Shown: positions 30,417 through 44,457, counted from the stretch's first letter. The stretch: 64,000 bases of DNA from Owenia fusiformis (GCA_903813345.2 CAIIXF020000001.1:34069366-34133365); one strand, 5' to 3'. Notes: generated by a model not told the origin, from the sequence alone. Numbers and translations are program-made.

Positions 30417-32105
30417 CTCCATAAGTTTGGCAACCTTTTTTCCCCCATTGAACTACGTGTTAAAGCCTCTTTACCTTTGAATTTTTATTTACTTAACCTG
30501 CGATGAAAATACTTATACTATTGGTGGAAACGTAATTTGACTTTAATTCCAATACCTCCAAATTTTCTCAATTGTTTTCCTCATTTACAATAGGTCGAAA
30601 ATTGATGATAACTTTGATGAATTTTTGAAAATCGACAACCCTTCCTATTTTGAAGATAATCATGTGATTGTAAGATACTAGGAATATGGGTGTTATTACT
30701 CTAGAACTGTTCTGCAGGGGGTCTTTTGGAGATTGATAAATCAATATAGGGTTTTTATACAATTTAACGGCTAAATATATTAGAAATAAGAAATATTTAA
30801 AATGTGCCTGTGGGATTTTTTGAAATGTCAATATATTAACTATAGAAATCTACAATATTAGGAAATTGTATAGTAGACTTTTTGATAAAAGGACATTTTA
30901 ATAAAGCCATATTGATAGCGGTTTATAATGGCAGCCAATGGAGATTTTCCAAAATTCAAACGCCAATATCTTTTGAACTAGGCAAAAGAAAAAAACATCC
31001 CTTCTTATTTTGAAGATAATCATGTTATTGTAAGAATCTAGTAATATGGGCTTTATTACTTTAGAACTGTTCTGCAGGGGGTCCTTTGAAGATTGATTAA
31101 TTAACATGGAGCTCAATGTAAATGTGCAGAATTTTTGAGGCCACTTTTCCCCATCACTTCGTTAGATATCAAAAATATATGTATTAATGATACTTCTGTC
31201 AAATAATGGTGCTTTATATATAGCATGTGCAATTGAAGAGCTAACTGACTGCACTATACTGCATCATTACCATATTTGGATGTTCATGATAACTTTTCAA
31301 AATGGCGTTTTTAATACATCACATATTTGTACATTGAAATTATTTAGGTGAAAATAGAAAGAAATACTATATTTATTATTTAGATTAGTGTACACTCGCG
31401 TTGTCTAAATAACCGATGTCATGTAGAAACTGAAAAAACTTGTTGTACAGGAATATCTTGAATATTCTTTTTGTATATTCTATTCAGAAGTCATAAAATG
31501 TCATGATAATTAAAGAAAGGATCCATCGTTATCTGACCGTGTTGAGGGGTTCAATATTGTTGCTACATTTCCATTTCTTTATAGATCACTTGAGTTAGTG
31601 ATTAATTGGGAATGATGGCTGCATCCTTAGTTTTCAGAAGTCATATGACTTTCGCATAAATCTTCAACGCTTTTGAAATTACCAATCGAGTTTTACTTAT
31701 GTTCGAGACATCATAAGGTGTAAGGTAGTGGAAGCCACAATGTTGGTCAAAGGTTTGTTTTCGTATGTGAGTCCCGGACTTTAAAATTCTGGAGTTGGTT
31801 TTCCCAAGTACTTCCTAAACCTAGTAACGAGAGTATTGGCTATGAGAGTTACGGTGTCTTGTGGACTTTTAAAACTAGATTTGATTATCTTATACTTTCA
31901 AACGGACTATCGCATCTAGGATCTAGATATTCTGGTTATGATGGAGAGTTAGCGTTACACAATCTCCGCATTCTGACGATGAAAAAACAAATGCCATTTT
32001 ATTTGTCCCCTTGTACGATTTCTACAAATATTCAGTCTTATAGACAACAAATCTATGGTTATTTTTCAACCTGAAATATTGATTTCAGAAAATTGTGATG
32101 CATGT
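30417..32105. other. No gene; tandemly duplicated ~365-bp repeat
   Basis: 'tattttgaagataatcatgtgattgtaaga' with 'tagaactgttctgcagggggtc' occurs at about 30645-30725 and again at about 31006-31085. A further diverged relative of the second phrase is at 55150-55175. The remainder to 32105 shows no supported feature. Confidence 0.65.
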
Positions 32106-33958
32106 TCACGCCCGGTGATCGTGAAAATGGGACGGAGGGGGAGCAAGCAATTTCTGGTAGAAAAATGAACAAATCTGCAAAAATTATTTTTTCAAGAAAA
32201 GGTTTATGATTTAATTGCTAAACGAATAGGCGCACGGTATGGTAAAATATGTCACGTATTCTACGAATTTTTTTAGCCGATTCTCTTCTTAGGTATAAGA
32301 TCTATTAAAAAAGGCGCAACGCCACCAACGTGCAAAAGTCAATGTTTTTGCTTAAATCAAGCATCAACGGTCTACACAACCTGCAATAAATATTTGTAAG
32401 TGACAATATCATCATAAAATTAATGACCTTAATGACTTTACAAAATATGTTTCCATACGTTGTATAAAAAATAATCGAAAATAATTAAAATGGGACGGAG
32501 GGGGGGGGGACGGAGGGGGGAGCAATATGTCTCTAAGATATGATATGAGATGTTACTTGATACTTTATATCCAGATTTTCCCATTATCTCCTCAATTAAA
32601 AAGGGTCAGGAATTGATAACATGTTGTACTTGTTAGGTTTAGTTAGAGGGGTCAAATTAAGGTTGGCAAAATATTCCAGGAGACATTCCATTTTTATCTA
32701 TAAATGTTTACCTGTCTTAACGTTTTTACTTGCTGATTTGTAGGCATATCATACACAGCACATCACCCTTTGGACATGTAAGTTTCAGCGAAAATGTAAG
32801 TTATTCACAGCGAAGTAACAATCTACTTGATATTAATTATGCGATATATTTTAATTATGCAGAATTGAATAAATACAAGAAGCTCACGCGTCTCCAACTC
32901 ACCTGATGGCTATGACGTCTTTGTCTAGCTGAGATTCTGGCGCTGTAGACTGCTCGGCCAACTGGCAATGCCAAAAAAACAGAGAATTTACACTTAATAG
33001 TCTGCTAGGAATGTTCCCAGTGAATGTGCCACATTCATGCCATGGGTGCAACCCCTATTACACAATTTGTTAATTATTTGAAAATTGTTTTGTGTGCTTA
33101 TTAAATCAGTAAGCCATATCTCATCCGGTTTCCATTGGGACAGGCTCAAATCGTTCTGATATCAATGTTTTTGCATGCTCAAGATTCTCTATTTTGAAGA
33201 AATACTAATGCATTGTCAATGTATGTTAATATTTTCATTGACCACATAACTTTAAATCTAAGCAATATATGCAAAGTACATTTCAGTATTTGGCGTAATA
33301 GGCGATGTGCCCATGGTATGATTGGGTACACTAATTGGAAAACTTCCTGGCAGATTATTTAGTCTAAATTCTACATCTGCTGAAGACCAACATAATCAAA
33401 AATATTAACATATACTAGATATCTGGTAGTGAAACAACTTTAGTAACTGCTTACTCGAAAACTTGCATGTCCAAATAGAAATATGATGCGATGTCTACAT
33501 TTTTATGATAAGTCTTCAAAAAATAAAAACTATTATACACATGAAAAGATAAACGCTCTCCTCCAAGATTTTGATAATCCTAAATAAATCTAACTACGAA
33601 TACAACTTGTTATCAATTCCTAACCCATTGTAATTGAGGAGAAAATGGGAAAATTTGGATATAAAGTGAAGTAACATCTCTCATCATGTCGTATAGACAT
33701 TTTGCTCCCTCCCCCCTCCGTCCCCTCCCCCCTCCGTCCCATTTTAATTATTTTCGATTATTTTTTATACGACGTATGGAAACGTATTTTGCAAAGTCAT
33801 TAAGGTCATTAATTTTATGATGATAATGTCACTTACAAATATTTATTGCAGGTTGTGTAGACCGTTGAAAAAAATAATTTTTGCAGATTTGTTCATTTTT
33901 CTACCAGAAATTGCTTGCTCCCCCCCCTCCGTCCCATTTTCACGACCACCGGGCGTGA
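32106..33958. mobile_element. 1.85-kb element with long inverted-repeat arms
   Basis: Outer ends 'tcacgcccggtg.tcgtgaaaatggg' at 32106 and the complement ending at 33958. The arms (about 32106-32640 and 33590-33958) match over several hundred bases, including 'gggacggaggggggag' tracts, 'aataatcgaaaataattaaaatggg' and 'gataatgtcacttacaaatatttattgcaggttgtgtagacc' in complement. The left arm has ~140 bp (about 32215-32355) not in the right. No ORF. A clear target duplication is not seen ('tgtt' near both ends is weak). Confidence 0.75.
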
Positions 33959-36900
33959 TGTTAACTACCTGACCTGTAAAGAACTCATATGTCCAAAAAT
34001 ATGCCTGCACCGAAAGCAATATAGAAGATGATATGCTAGAATAAAACATAAGGCCCGTCATGTCCAATGTTTTTTCCCTGCGTTGTAGCATTCAAAAAAA
34101 CATTTTTGAAACTAAAAAAAGTTTAACAGATCACATTTTGGTCACATTTGGTAAGACTACGATATAAGCCAAAGTGGTTTTAGCTTTATATAGGCCAATG
34201 ATAATTAAAAATAATGATTAAAAATGTTTCTTTATATATAGAATGAGCAATTCTAAGGTTTAATTCCCATAACTGACTCCACTGAGAATGTATTCAAATG
34301 TAAAACTTCTTAAAATGTAAAAATACTACCGTTTTGAATGAAAATAAACTCTTCCAATAGTGATAGGACCTTAGTGCACCCATGCCATCCCAAGGACCTT
34401 GATGGAGCTGGTAACACAGTATAATGCAGCGATATTTGACGTAATATTAACATACTGGACATGTGTTGACATGTCCAGTATTGTTTTCTATTATATCCGT
34501 TCAATATTCTTCGGGATTTTGAGGTGAATGATGTGTGTCATTAGCAGGGGTCAAAAATATTAGTAACAACTAAAATTCCACTTTCTTCAATTTGAAGCAC
34601 AAAATGATACAGAAAATTACATGAAATGAATTTTGAATGCATGTTTTAGGTTTCTCAGTTATAAATGGGATGTTATTTTTCTTAAAAGTACAAACATGTA
34701 ATCAGTACATCAACATTTTGAATTGTTTCTTCTTTTATATTTTGCGCCTAGTTAAATAAATTACTCAGTTGTTTATAAAACAACCACCAAGATCGAATTC
34801 AAAAAAATGGTTTTGATTTTCAGAAAAAATGTGACAACTAGCAGTAATGCCAAAAAAAGATTTATTTAATCATCAGAAAATATAAATGTGATGATATGCA
34901 GCAAGAACGAAGAGAGAGAAATGTAAGGCTTATTTTATAAGCCTCTTATCGACTATTAGACATGCCCTCTGAATATATATATACGTGTCAATACCTCTAT
35001 AACATTGAAATATACACATTTATTTATATAAAGTACTATTTAGTACCCCACACAAGTTTTGGTAATAACTTTGTGTCTTGATTTGAACAATTTATAGTCC
35101 TTGGTATGAAATCTCTAGGACGTCTAATAAAGGAGCTGGTAGCAAACTATAGCGCAGCGATATTTGACCTTACATTACATACCTACATATGCCTACATAT
35201 ACCTACATATGTTCCCTAATAATATATAACCGTTTAATATACTTCCGGCTTTTAGGCTGAATTATGCCTGCCATTAACAGAGGTCAAAAAATTACCAAAA
35301 AATAAAATCCCTATTTTTCACAATTTGGAGTACACAATGCAACAGAAAATAATACAAAATGATTTTAAATATATGATTTAGGTTTCTAAGCTATACGTTT
35401 GAGGTTATTTGCCTTATCAATACCAAAACTTAATAACAGTAATCACAGTATCGACGTTTTGTATTGTTTCTCAGATATTAATAAGATAAATGCTACAAAT
35501 GAAACACTTTTATATTAAAATGACAAATGCTTAAATTATGCTAGTTTTTCACAAAATGGGTCTCAATACGTTCTGAGATATGGACTTTTATTCAGCGGTG
35601 AACATTATCAATAAAGGAGGGGCTATTGCTCTTCCTTGACTAATTGGGACTACAGCTAAACTTATATTTCTCGTAGTTAGATATAGCTCAGTTGCTTATA
35701 AAACCACCATCAAGACTTGGTCGAATTCATGAATAATTGAGAAAAATCGTTATCATTATCTTCCTAAATTTTGATTGTATCCAGCGGTAAGGTCAAAGAA
35801 GAAACAACCATCAGAAAATTGATGGTAGCCAGCAGTAACGTCTAGGAAGAATTGTAAGGCGTCCGATTGCAAATTACTCTAATTGATTATTAGACATGCC
35901 CTTGGAATATATGAACATTCCAATACCTCTGTGACATTTAATTAGATATAAATCTTACCTATTTGTTATTGTATTATGTTTGATAAAACATGGACAATAA
36001 TTTGTTGTTTGACCCCTTGCGATTATATGGAAAAATTCTGGTAATAAAATGTTTTAAATGGTAAGAAAACTAAGATGTTCCCAATCATAAATTACCTAAA
36101 TATTCCACACAATTTTGTTGAATCTGCTTGGCTCATATTTGAAAAATCAAACAAAATCTGAAAACACACACTTGTGTAATTACACTAATTAAACACCAAC
36201 ATCTACAGTAAAATTATAGTATATTTTTATACTATGATAATCTTTTTTTGTCCGTATGCTTAGAATAACGGCCTGTGTCTTATAAAATGTACAAAAGTTC
36301 GAATCAAAATATTTACGTTTTTTACCCCTTGTGATGAAAGGCATTTTTCGACTCGAAAGCCGGAAGTTTTTTCAGCAAATGGTATTTTAAAAGAATCATG
36401 ACATATGCACCTCCATAAATATTGCTTCAAATGTTGGTTCGCTATAGTGTGCTACGGATCCTTCATATTCGGAAGTCATACCATGGACTATTATCCTGTG
36501 TTGTGTTATTTAAAGCCCATATTAACTAGAGACAATTTCCAACATTGGAATTGTTTGTTTTTATTTTATTCCCTACTTTGATACATAGCGAGATATCCCC
36601 AGATATTAGGGGAGTTCTTGCTTCAAACTAAGAAAACAATAAAGCAAGCATGAAATGAAATGCTATGGATAAGTGACAAATCAAACCAAGCAACCACATA
36701 ACAACAACCTAGCAACAGCATTAAATATATTTTTGCAGACAAATACATTTTTTTGATTTGGACTGTTCATAAAGAAGAAGTATAACCATGTTCTTCAATT
36801 TTAAAATAGGTATGTTAAGTGTCCTAGCCTCTAAACAAAGTATTTACAATGGACCGTAATGCAAACAGATGTTTGTTAGTCTATCTCAGCTTTGGTGGCG

Positions 36901-37099
36901 TGGAATCTTCCTTTGAAATAGCACGAGTTGTACTAAACTCTCTTAAGTTCAGTGACTCCATTATTGGTTTTAACAAATGGTGGAGCAATTGGCCTTTCTG
37001 CCTGTAAAGAGTGTATGGTTCTCTTACACATGGGTCGGTGTATTTATACACAAGATGTCCGTCTGATTGTCACCAATTTTTTCTCTTACAATAAGCACA
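33959..37099. other. No gene; diverged ~0.74-kb direct duplication
   Basis: 'ggagctggtaacacagtataatgcagcgatatttgac' through '...ggggtcaaaaata' at about 34400-34640 recurs at about 35135-35370, and 'tattagacatgccct..gaatatat' recurs at about 34954 and 35888. 'aaataaactcttccaatagtgataggaccttagtgcaccc' at about 34340 has a close relative at about 55330. No coding or RNA gene supported. Confidence 0.6.
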
Positions 37100-38060
37100 T
37101 ACATTTTATATCCTCTGATCGAACCAAGTCTACACCGCCCTAAACCCAAACTTATATCAAAACCAAATCACAACACAATCTGTCACAACATGTCATTCGG
37201 CATATTCAATTTATCACAACCAACCTTTTTAATAAAACACACAGCACAATAGAGCACATTGTCTTATGAACTCAACCCAATGAGACACAACTCAATACAA
37301 AACTAGCATAACATAACCTGACATAAAATTACAAAGACACAATTGACTATCAAAATAATGCAACACTATCAGGCACAGTTTAATAATTCACTAGCGAAAC
37401 AAAACCAAAGCTAACCCCATTTTTGACCTGACACAACACAACTGGGCACAAGCCCACAACAAACCATCGTAACATAATCATGCACAACCAATACAGAAAA
37501 CACGGATACAACAGACAAACCAATGAAAACAATCACAAGATTTGATACCAATACACACAATCAACTTTGTCTAACATAATGCAACACTAATCACACAGCA
37601 CAATCAGGTACAACTCCATACCTCACCCGATAGGACAAAGCCTGTCTCTGACCAGCATAACATAACCACAACATCATACTGTTACACAATTGGTAAATTA
37701 ACATTCACAATGGATCACAACCCAATACCAAACTCACATAACACAACCTGGTACAACCAGACAACCAAGTGCTTAAACACAACCGACTGTCAAACTAACA
37801 ATCACAAACCAATAATAATCCAACACAACACAACCAATACAATCAAATAAAACACGACCTATCGTTGAAAAAATACAACACAACTGGGCAAAACCTAACA
37901 CAAAACAATCCTAACACAATCAGGCACAGCCTAATACACAGCCTATAAAACACAATCAAACATAGGCACAACCGACTTACCAATCAAACTAAGCACAGCC
38001 TGTGATATCAATGTATACAAACAATTTTCTGCAACCAGGCATAACTTGTAACAACGCCAA
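37100..38060. repeat. A/C-rich, G-poor degenerate repeat block
   Basis: Nearly 1 kb in which the plus strand is dominated by 'cacaacacaacc', 'ataacacaatc' and similar strings, with very few G. The edges are fairly sharp on both sides. Units are too diverged to give a fixed period. Confidence 0.8.
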
Positions 38061-40150
38061 TCACAAAACAGCCCGATACCTTGCCCATCTTTCCAAACCT
38101 GGCACCTGACTCTGTCTCCCAGGTTTCAGGAATCAGACTGCTCACAATTTGACATGGATTAAATGACTCGATGCATGTTCATAACGGATGATGTCTCGAG
38201 ATAAGTCACAACTCCCAAATATCATCGAAGTGGTCATAACTATAGCAATTTTATGAAGCCTTTTCCCAGACCTGCCTACATACTATTATATAACCAATTT
38301 GACGTCATAAAATCAGACTTAAGAATTGTTGGTATTAACAATTTTAATTTCTCATCACTTATTTGAACAATAACACTCAAGTAGGTCTTTATGATATTTC
38401 TGTGAATATTCTATCGGTGAACCTCTTTAAACATTTTTTCAAATGTTGCTGTGCTTATGGCTGAATCAGAGAAACAAACGAATGCTTAAGGTGGCAGATA
38501 AAAACATGTGGTTGGGTTGTTTGCATCTTCCCTGTCTCAAAGTCGAAATCATTTTATCATCTCTATGAGTGCTTTTCCTGTAAGTAATGCATTGACCTAA
38601 CATCCAACATATGACTGTCCGAAATCTGTTGCGCTACTTTCCCTCCTCCTTTATTAGACTTTGGACACTATCAGTCATCGTTCCGTCCCCCAATCGTGTC
38701 TGTAATGCCTTATCTGCACATTTAAAGGCAAACCGCTTGACATATTGATTTCAAATGTTCAGGGACGTTTCTTGTGGAAATGTAGGGACATATTAGGCTT
38801 TGGATATTCTGTGCAAATGTCAAGGCATCTATCTTGAACTTTCCTTAAATAGGCAAGCCTCGATGGACAGGATTTTAAGAAAGAAAATCCAAAATGGCAA
38901 ACATTTTATTATTTCCCACAATGCTCAAAACTGATCAATTCTAAACTTTCCGAGGTAAAATATACCTGAAATTTGGATGAATCCCCGAAACGGTTTGAAG
39001 CTGGAAACCTGAAGACAAGCATCGATAGACAAGATTCTGGGACGGAAAATCCAAAATGGCCACCTTTACAATTACCCAGAATGCTAAAAACAAATAATCT
39101 TAAACAATCTTAGGTAGAAACATCCCTGGAATTGTTTGGCTGCAAACCTGTGCAGAAAATGGCTGTGACAATAAATGTCAGAATACTACCAGGCATACTA
39201 CAAGTACCTGAAAATACTGATGTGCATGATATGACAGTAAATGGAATTCAAGACATGCGACCTTAAGAAAATGGTTTTGAAAATATATGTCAGTTTAAAT
39301 TGGGGAAACAAATATCGTACGAAAATCTATCACCGGAAGTCTGGCCATCTTGATGCAACAACACGGTGTTGTTGCATCACGATACCCCCAAGTGAGAGTC
39401 ATTAACATTCCTTGACAGTGACGATGAGCAATCAACAGATGGACCATCCGTAAATCTCGATGATTTTGTAAGCAAATTGGTGGAGAAGGCAATTAATATA
39501 ATATTTCTTGATTTAAACGTTCTGTGTTATAATACGAAAAGCTATTAAGGATTGCTTTATTACAAACTTACATGTATGCTAATCGTGTTTAAAATATTTT
39601 TCAGTTTCTGTCCGACAGTCGAAAAATCAATTTTTAGAAAAAGTTCAAATGCCTCAATCGAATCATTTGGTCTACTCAAGGGCGTTACAATACCCGGGAA
39701 TTTATCGGTTCGTGCAGTACTTGTTTGTGATAGCGCCCTCTGTAGGTCACTGTGCTTAAAGGGACCCAACACCTTACAAAACTTCTTAACGGAGAGGAAT
39801 AAGGGAAACTGCTTGCTGGATTCTGAATCTGTGTATTTTTTAATGATTATTCACCGTCTTAGAATTTCAATTTTTTCTTTTGAAAAAATGAGATTTGCAT
39901 TGTTTTCCAATTAGACAAATGAGTAAACATGAATAGCTCGAAATCTAACGGTGAGATTTTGTTTTAAAAAATCATGGATATCAATAAACATAAAAAAGCA
40001 ATGCTTGGACTCTTCATATTCACACAAAAAATTAATTAGTAAATGAGGTTTGATATTTGTGATATACAACTGACGCGCCGTATCAGGGGCGAAAGTTGTC
40101 AAATTGGGGTTTTCGACCCTAAAATGGATAAAAATTAGTACGTGGGTACT
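38061..40150. other. No gene; ~180-bp duplicated repeat and dispersed fragments
   Basis: 'aagaaaatccaaaatgg' followed by 'attt.cccacaatgctaaaaac' occurs at about 38880 and 39048. The phrase at 39397-39455 matches 18214-18270. An unbroken plus-strand frame of 120 codons at 39552-39914 has no recognisable motif and a minus-strand frame overlaps it; I do not call a gene. Confidence 0.5.
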
Positions 40151-40179
40151 GGGCTCACATGGTTTTGTTCAAAAGTGAA

Positions 40180-41215
40180 TGATGGCTAAAATGACAGAAA
40201 ATAAAAAACGGATATAATTTTTTTGTAACAAAATTATTTCATACAACTATTCTTTACAAAGACATGGCTTTTTACAATGAAGGGCACCTGGAATTATTCG
40301 TAAAGCTAGGAAATGGGCCAAACGTGAATTTCACAAGACAAAAATGGTGGCAGTTTTGAAAATAGGCGAGCTTTTGAAGCAGGAGTCACAGTTTTTTTTT
40401 CTTTATTGATGCTGAACAAAAATATTCTAAAACAGGAATCCTATCTACAGAGGATTTAAAAAGAGCCAAGTGATGACAGACATTGCTTTTTAAACTTGCC
40501 ACTATCTTGGACTGACTGAGAGACAGATGGACAAATCAATGTTAACTAAAATGGCTGAAAATAAAAAAAACGGAAATGATTTTTTGCCGATGTTTTACTT
40601 TACTACTCTCTACCAGTGACATGGCTTTTACAATGCAGGACACCTGAAATTATTTCTAAAGCTAGGAAATGGGTCAAAAGTGAATTTCGCGAGAGAAAAA
40701 ATGGCGGCCATTTTGAAAATAGGCGAGCTTTTGAACCAGGAGTCATAGGGGAGTTTTCTGTATTGATGTTGAACAGAAATAACTTAAAACAGGAATCCTA
40801 TCGACAGAGGTTTTAAAACGTGCCACTATTGTTGACGGAAGTGCTTTTTTGAGTCAGATGGGCAAATCAATGTTAACTAAAATGGCTGAAAATAAAAAAA
40901 ACGGATATAATTTTTTGCTGATTTTTTGTAACAAAATTATTTCATATAAATACTCTTCACATTGACATGGATTTTAACAATGCAGGACACCTGACATTAT
41001 TTGTAAAACTAGGAAATGGGTCAAAAATGAATTTCACGAGACAAAAATGGCGGCCATCTTGAAAATAGGCGAGCTTTTGAACCAGAAGTCAGAGGGGGGT
41101 TTCCTGTATTGATGTTGAACAAAAATAACTTAAAACGGGAATCCTATCGACAGAGGTTTTAAAACGTGCCACTATTGTTGACGGACGCACGCACGGACGC
41201 ACGGACAGACAGACG
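40180..41215. repeat. Three tandem copies of a ~350-bp repeat
   Basis: 'gacatggctttt(t)acaatgcaggacacctga' recurs at 40261, 40617 and 40965, each followed by 'ctaggaaatgggtcaaaagtgaattt', 'aaatggcggccattttgaaaataggcgagcttttgaa' and 'aacaggaatcctatcgacagagg'. The last copy ends in a 'cggacgcacggacagacagacgg' microsatellite (about 41181-41219). Confidence 0.9.
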
Positions 41216-41780
41216 GACAAGTAGGCGATTGCAAAAGCTCACCATTACAGGGGGTACTTTATCATCATTGAATAAATCATTCAGTTGGTCTTCATTCATC
41301 ATAATAATTTTATGGGGAGTTGATTGGATCATGCTGAGGTAGAGTGTTAAGTTTCAATTCTCTGTCACTCATGGTTGCCATTGAAACCACAACTTTCATT
41401 AAAAATCCTTAATTTTGGCAAAACCTGTACATGTTGCATGGGGAGCGGGTGGGGGGGGGGAGCGATTTGGAGGGGGCAGAGCTAATCAGCCTTAAGTATA
41501 TCTCATTAATATAGTTCTGGATTTTCATAGGTTACATCTTCTTGGTCTTCTTCATTTTCATTTCAATATATATAGGTACTACATTTTACATAATTGGTGT
41601 CAAAGACCATACAATTAGATAAGTGATCAAAAGTGGGCGTCGCCCCCATAATAGTAAATGATTACCATTCTCTATAAAAACAGGGTTTAAGTAAAGTTTT
41701 CGATACATATATATATATTTATTTAATCTGAAAACATAGGATCAAATCCTATGCTAAGGGCTGATGTGAAAAAGACACTC

Positions 41781-41852
41781 CAACCTGGTGGAAATCGAAC
41801 CCACAACCTCCCGATTACATGTCAGGTGCTCTACCACTTGAGCTACGGAGCC
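41781..41852 (-). tRNA. tRNA-Thr(TGT)-like sequence, SINE head or pseudogene
   Basis: The minus strand reads GGCTCCG, TA, a D arm 'GCTCAAGTGGTAGAGC', anticodon stem CCTGA/TCGGG with loop CATGTAA (anticodon TGT), and T arm GTGGG-TTCGATT-TCCAC, 72 nt in all. Both pol III boxes are good. But the acceptor 3' half 'CAGGTTG' pairs badly with GGCTCCG and position 33 is A instead of T. Embedded in repeats, so a tRNA-derived SINE head or pseudogene is more likely than a working tRNA. Confidence 0.6.
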
Positions 41853-42180
41853 GACTGACTCTTTCAGTGACTTAGTGACATCTGAACTTTATAGTTATTG
41901 CATGAGAGGCAGGTTGGGAGAGGGGACTAGTATTAGAAACTGGAAGGGGCAGAGTTAATCAGCTAGAAGTATAAATCTCATAATACTTCGTTCTTGATTT
42001 ACTAAGGAACATACACATCGTCTAGGTCTTCTTCATATTCATCTCAATATATAGGATATTACAATAAACATGATAGGTAAGTGTCAAAGACCAAACAATT
42101 ACATAAGTGATCAAAAGTGGGAGTCATCCCAACAACAGTATATGGTTCATTCTCCATAAACAGAGTTCAACTTGAGTTTT

Positions 42181-43029
42181 AAAATCATCCAGTGATCTCC
42201 CCAGGATTTTTTTCTCGGGTGGGTACAAAATTTTCATTTTCACAATTCAGACCCAAATTGGTCAAAATATGCCAATTTTTCATGATTTTTCTCATTTTCA
42301 GGTGGGTGCATATGGATTTTCAGATGTGTGCAAGCATATCCCTCCCAATTATTCTGTTACTACTCCCAATCTAGGGCCTGGCATAATTTATGCAGCCTTC
42401 CTAGCACTTATACCTTCGCTAGATGAAGTAAGTGCCATGCTTTGAATCGAAGGGGCAGGGTAGCATATTTTAAAAAGATGGAGCACCATATGAGTCCCAG
42501 CTGAATGACTCTCAAATCTGCAAGTATTTAGTGGTATTCTCTCTTAAGAGATTGTTGATATATCAATATCAGGCGATAAATCAAAAGAATGAAAATGATC
42601 AGACTATGAGAAGGCTCATCTATAGTTGTTATTGTATTGCCATCACTAGACATTCTAATACTCATAGCATCTTTCTGTTTCAGGGCTGGGAAGAAATAAA
42701 ATGTCATGGTTTATCATGATGATCATGAAAGGATTTCCCACCTTCTACACAGTAGATTTTTTCTTGGCATATTCTGGTCTTTATCATTCAATTAAGTGGA
42801 ACTGGTATAGTTACTTCTTGTTTGCATCCTTATTCATGAACTCATTCCAATCTTAAGGGACTCATGTACTACATTTGGTATTTTCTACATTTCTACATTT
42901 GATAAAGTGAGATGCCAACACCCTCTTCTTCTCTTATCAGGTTAGTTTATAGAATTTTGGATTTAATTATCACATAATCACTCTGCTGTTAGTAGTATCT
43001 TGAAAAAAGTATTTTCTGCCAGCTCCAGA
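42181..43029. other. No gene recognised
   Basis: Unannotated AT-rich sequence between repeat copies; nothing supported beyond short T/C runs. Confidence 0.5.
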
Positions 43030-43185
43030 AATCACAGTGTATGTAGAGATTATTTACTTGGAGGGATTCAATATGTTTTTTCTGAGGGACAGTATAATAT
43101 TTCCTTAGGGCCTATATGGGCCCAGAGGGTAATATTGTCACAAGGAATAAACACATTTTCAATCCATCTCATACATATATGATTA
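43030..43185. repeat. Diverged hairpin module outside element A
   Basis: 'atttacttggagggattcaatatg..ttttctgagggacagtataatattt' matches the left arm of the hairpin at 4981-5165, and its partner strand follows after an apex palindrome 'gggcctatatgggccc'. Neither element A terminus nor the rest of element A is nearby. Confidence 0.7.
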
Positions 43186-44457
43186 CCCAAATTGTGTAGC
43201 GAGGCAATATTTTCCTCATCTCATGTGCATTTTAAAGATTACATATCTTTCATTTATAAGTCCTGCAATCATTGTGTTAGGATAAGCACAGAATACAGCA
43301 AAGTGTAGTGCTGGACACATAAAAGACTGATTAATATAAAAAAGCATTTATGTAAAGCCAAAATGTCTTACACCAGCAAAACCAGATAAACCAATTGAAA
43401 TAGAAGTTTAGATCCCTTACTAAAACAATCAAAGACTATGAAGGAACCGACATCAGTCTTCTTCCACCTTGTCAAGAACTTACTACAAAGCACTTATCGT
43501 GCATAGGGCCTATATTGTAAACCCTGACATTCCAGCAGGAGGCGGACACGGATGGAAACTGAATGACTCCACCATTGCATTGATTATCAAATGATATTCT
43601 CCTTCAAAAGATTGTTGATATAGCACCAGGAGATGAATCAGAAAGACTCCAGAAGATGTACAGGTATCTTGTGAAATCCAGAGCTCTGAAGATGAAATTG
43701 ATACTTAATGCTGACTTGTTCCACCCCACCCCCTCCGAATTCTGTTACTACCCCCTCCCATACAATAACTATATACAGTTTATTGAGATAATTAAGAAGA
43801 CCCAGAAAATACTCTATGATGAAGACCAAAATATAGGATTTATATTTAAGGCTGATTAACTCTGCCCCCACCCAATGCTGTTTCTAACCCCACCCCTCCC
43901 CATGCAATAACTATTGCACTGAGATGTACATTATTAACCAGAAATGCTTGATATAAAGTATAATCAGAGAAGTCCAATGTAAATGTATCTCAAGTCAAGT
44001 TTAACTCTGTTTTATAGAGAATAGCAATCATCTACTAGTATGGGGCGAAATCCACTTACTTGTGTAATAATATTATTACCAAAGAGGTGTTAAACAAAAT
44101 TGACGTGAAATCATTTTATGCTATTAAGTTAAGTGCTTAGTGATTGTTAAAATTAGATTGTAAGTATTGTTTTGTTTTGCCATGCATGTACATGAATGTT
44201 TTATTTGTTATTTGCTTTATTGGACTTACATCTCGATGTACATTACATGTTCAAGAGACCAATAAACGTATTAATTAATAATAATAAATAATTGTATGTT
44301 CGTTGACACTGACCAATCATGTAAGTTGTAATATCCCATTTATTAAGATAAATATGAAGAAAACCCAGAAGATGTACCCCATGAAATCCAGAAATATGTA
44401 GATGAGATTCTTCCAATTCTTTTACTAGCTCCCCTCCCCTCTGTACCCCCCCCCCAC

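Larger units (their letters stand above)
41440..44445. repeat. Tandem and inverted copies of a ~0.43-kb repeat
   Basis: 'ggggcagag(c/t)taatcagc' with 'tcttcttcatttcatctcaatata' and 'aagtgatcaaaagtggg' occurs at about 41470-41700 and about 41945-42180. The complement ('ctgattaactctgccccca', 'gttttatagagaatagcaatca') lies at about 43650-44050, with a further partial copy near 44340-44440. Between them are the tRNA-like sequence and a hairpin (separate entries). No coding feature. Confidence 0.7.

Noticed and set aside
39552-39914. 120-codon plus-strand ORF
   Set aside because: No motif, overlapping open frame on the other strand, and neighbouring repeat phrases; not supported as a gene.
41781-41852. 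Functional tRNA-Thr gene
   Set aside because: Acceptor stem is badly paired and position 33 is not T; it lies in repeats. Kept only as a tRNA-like SINE head or pseudogene.
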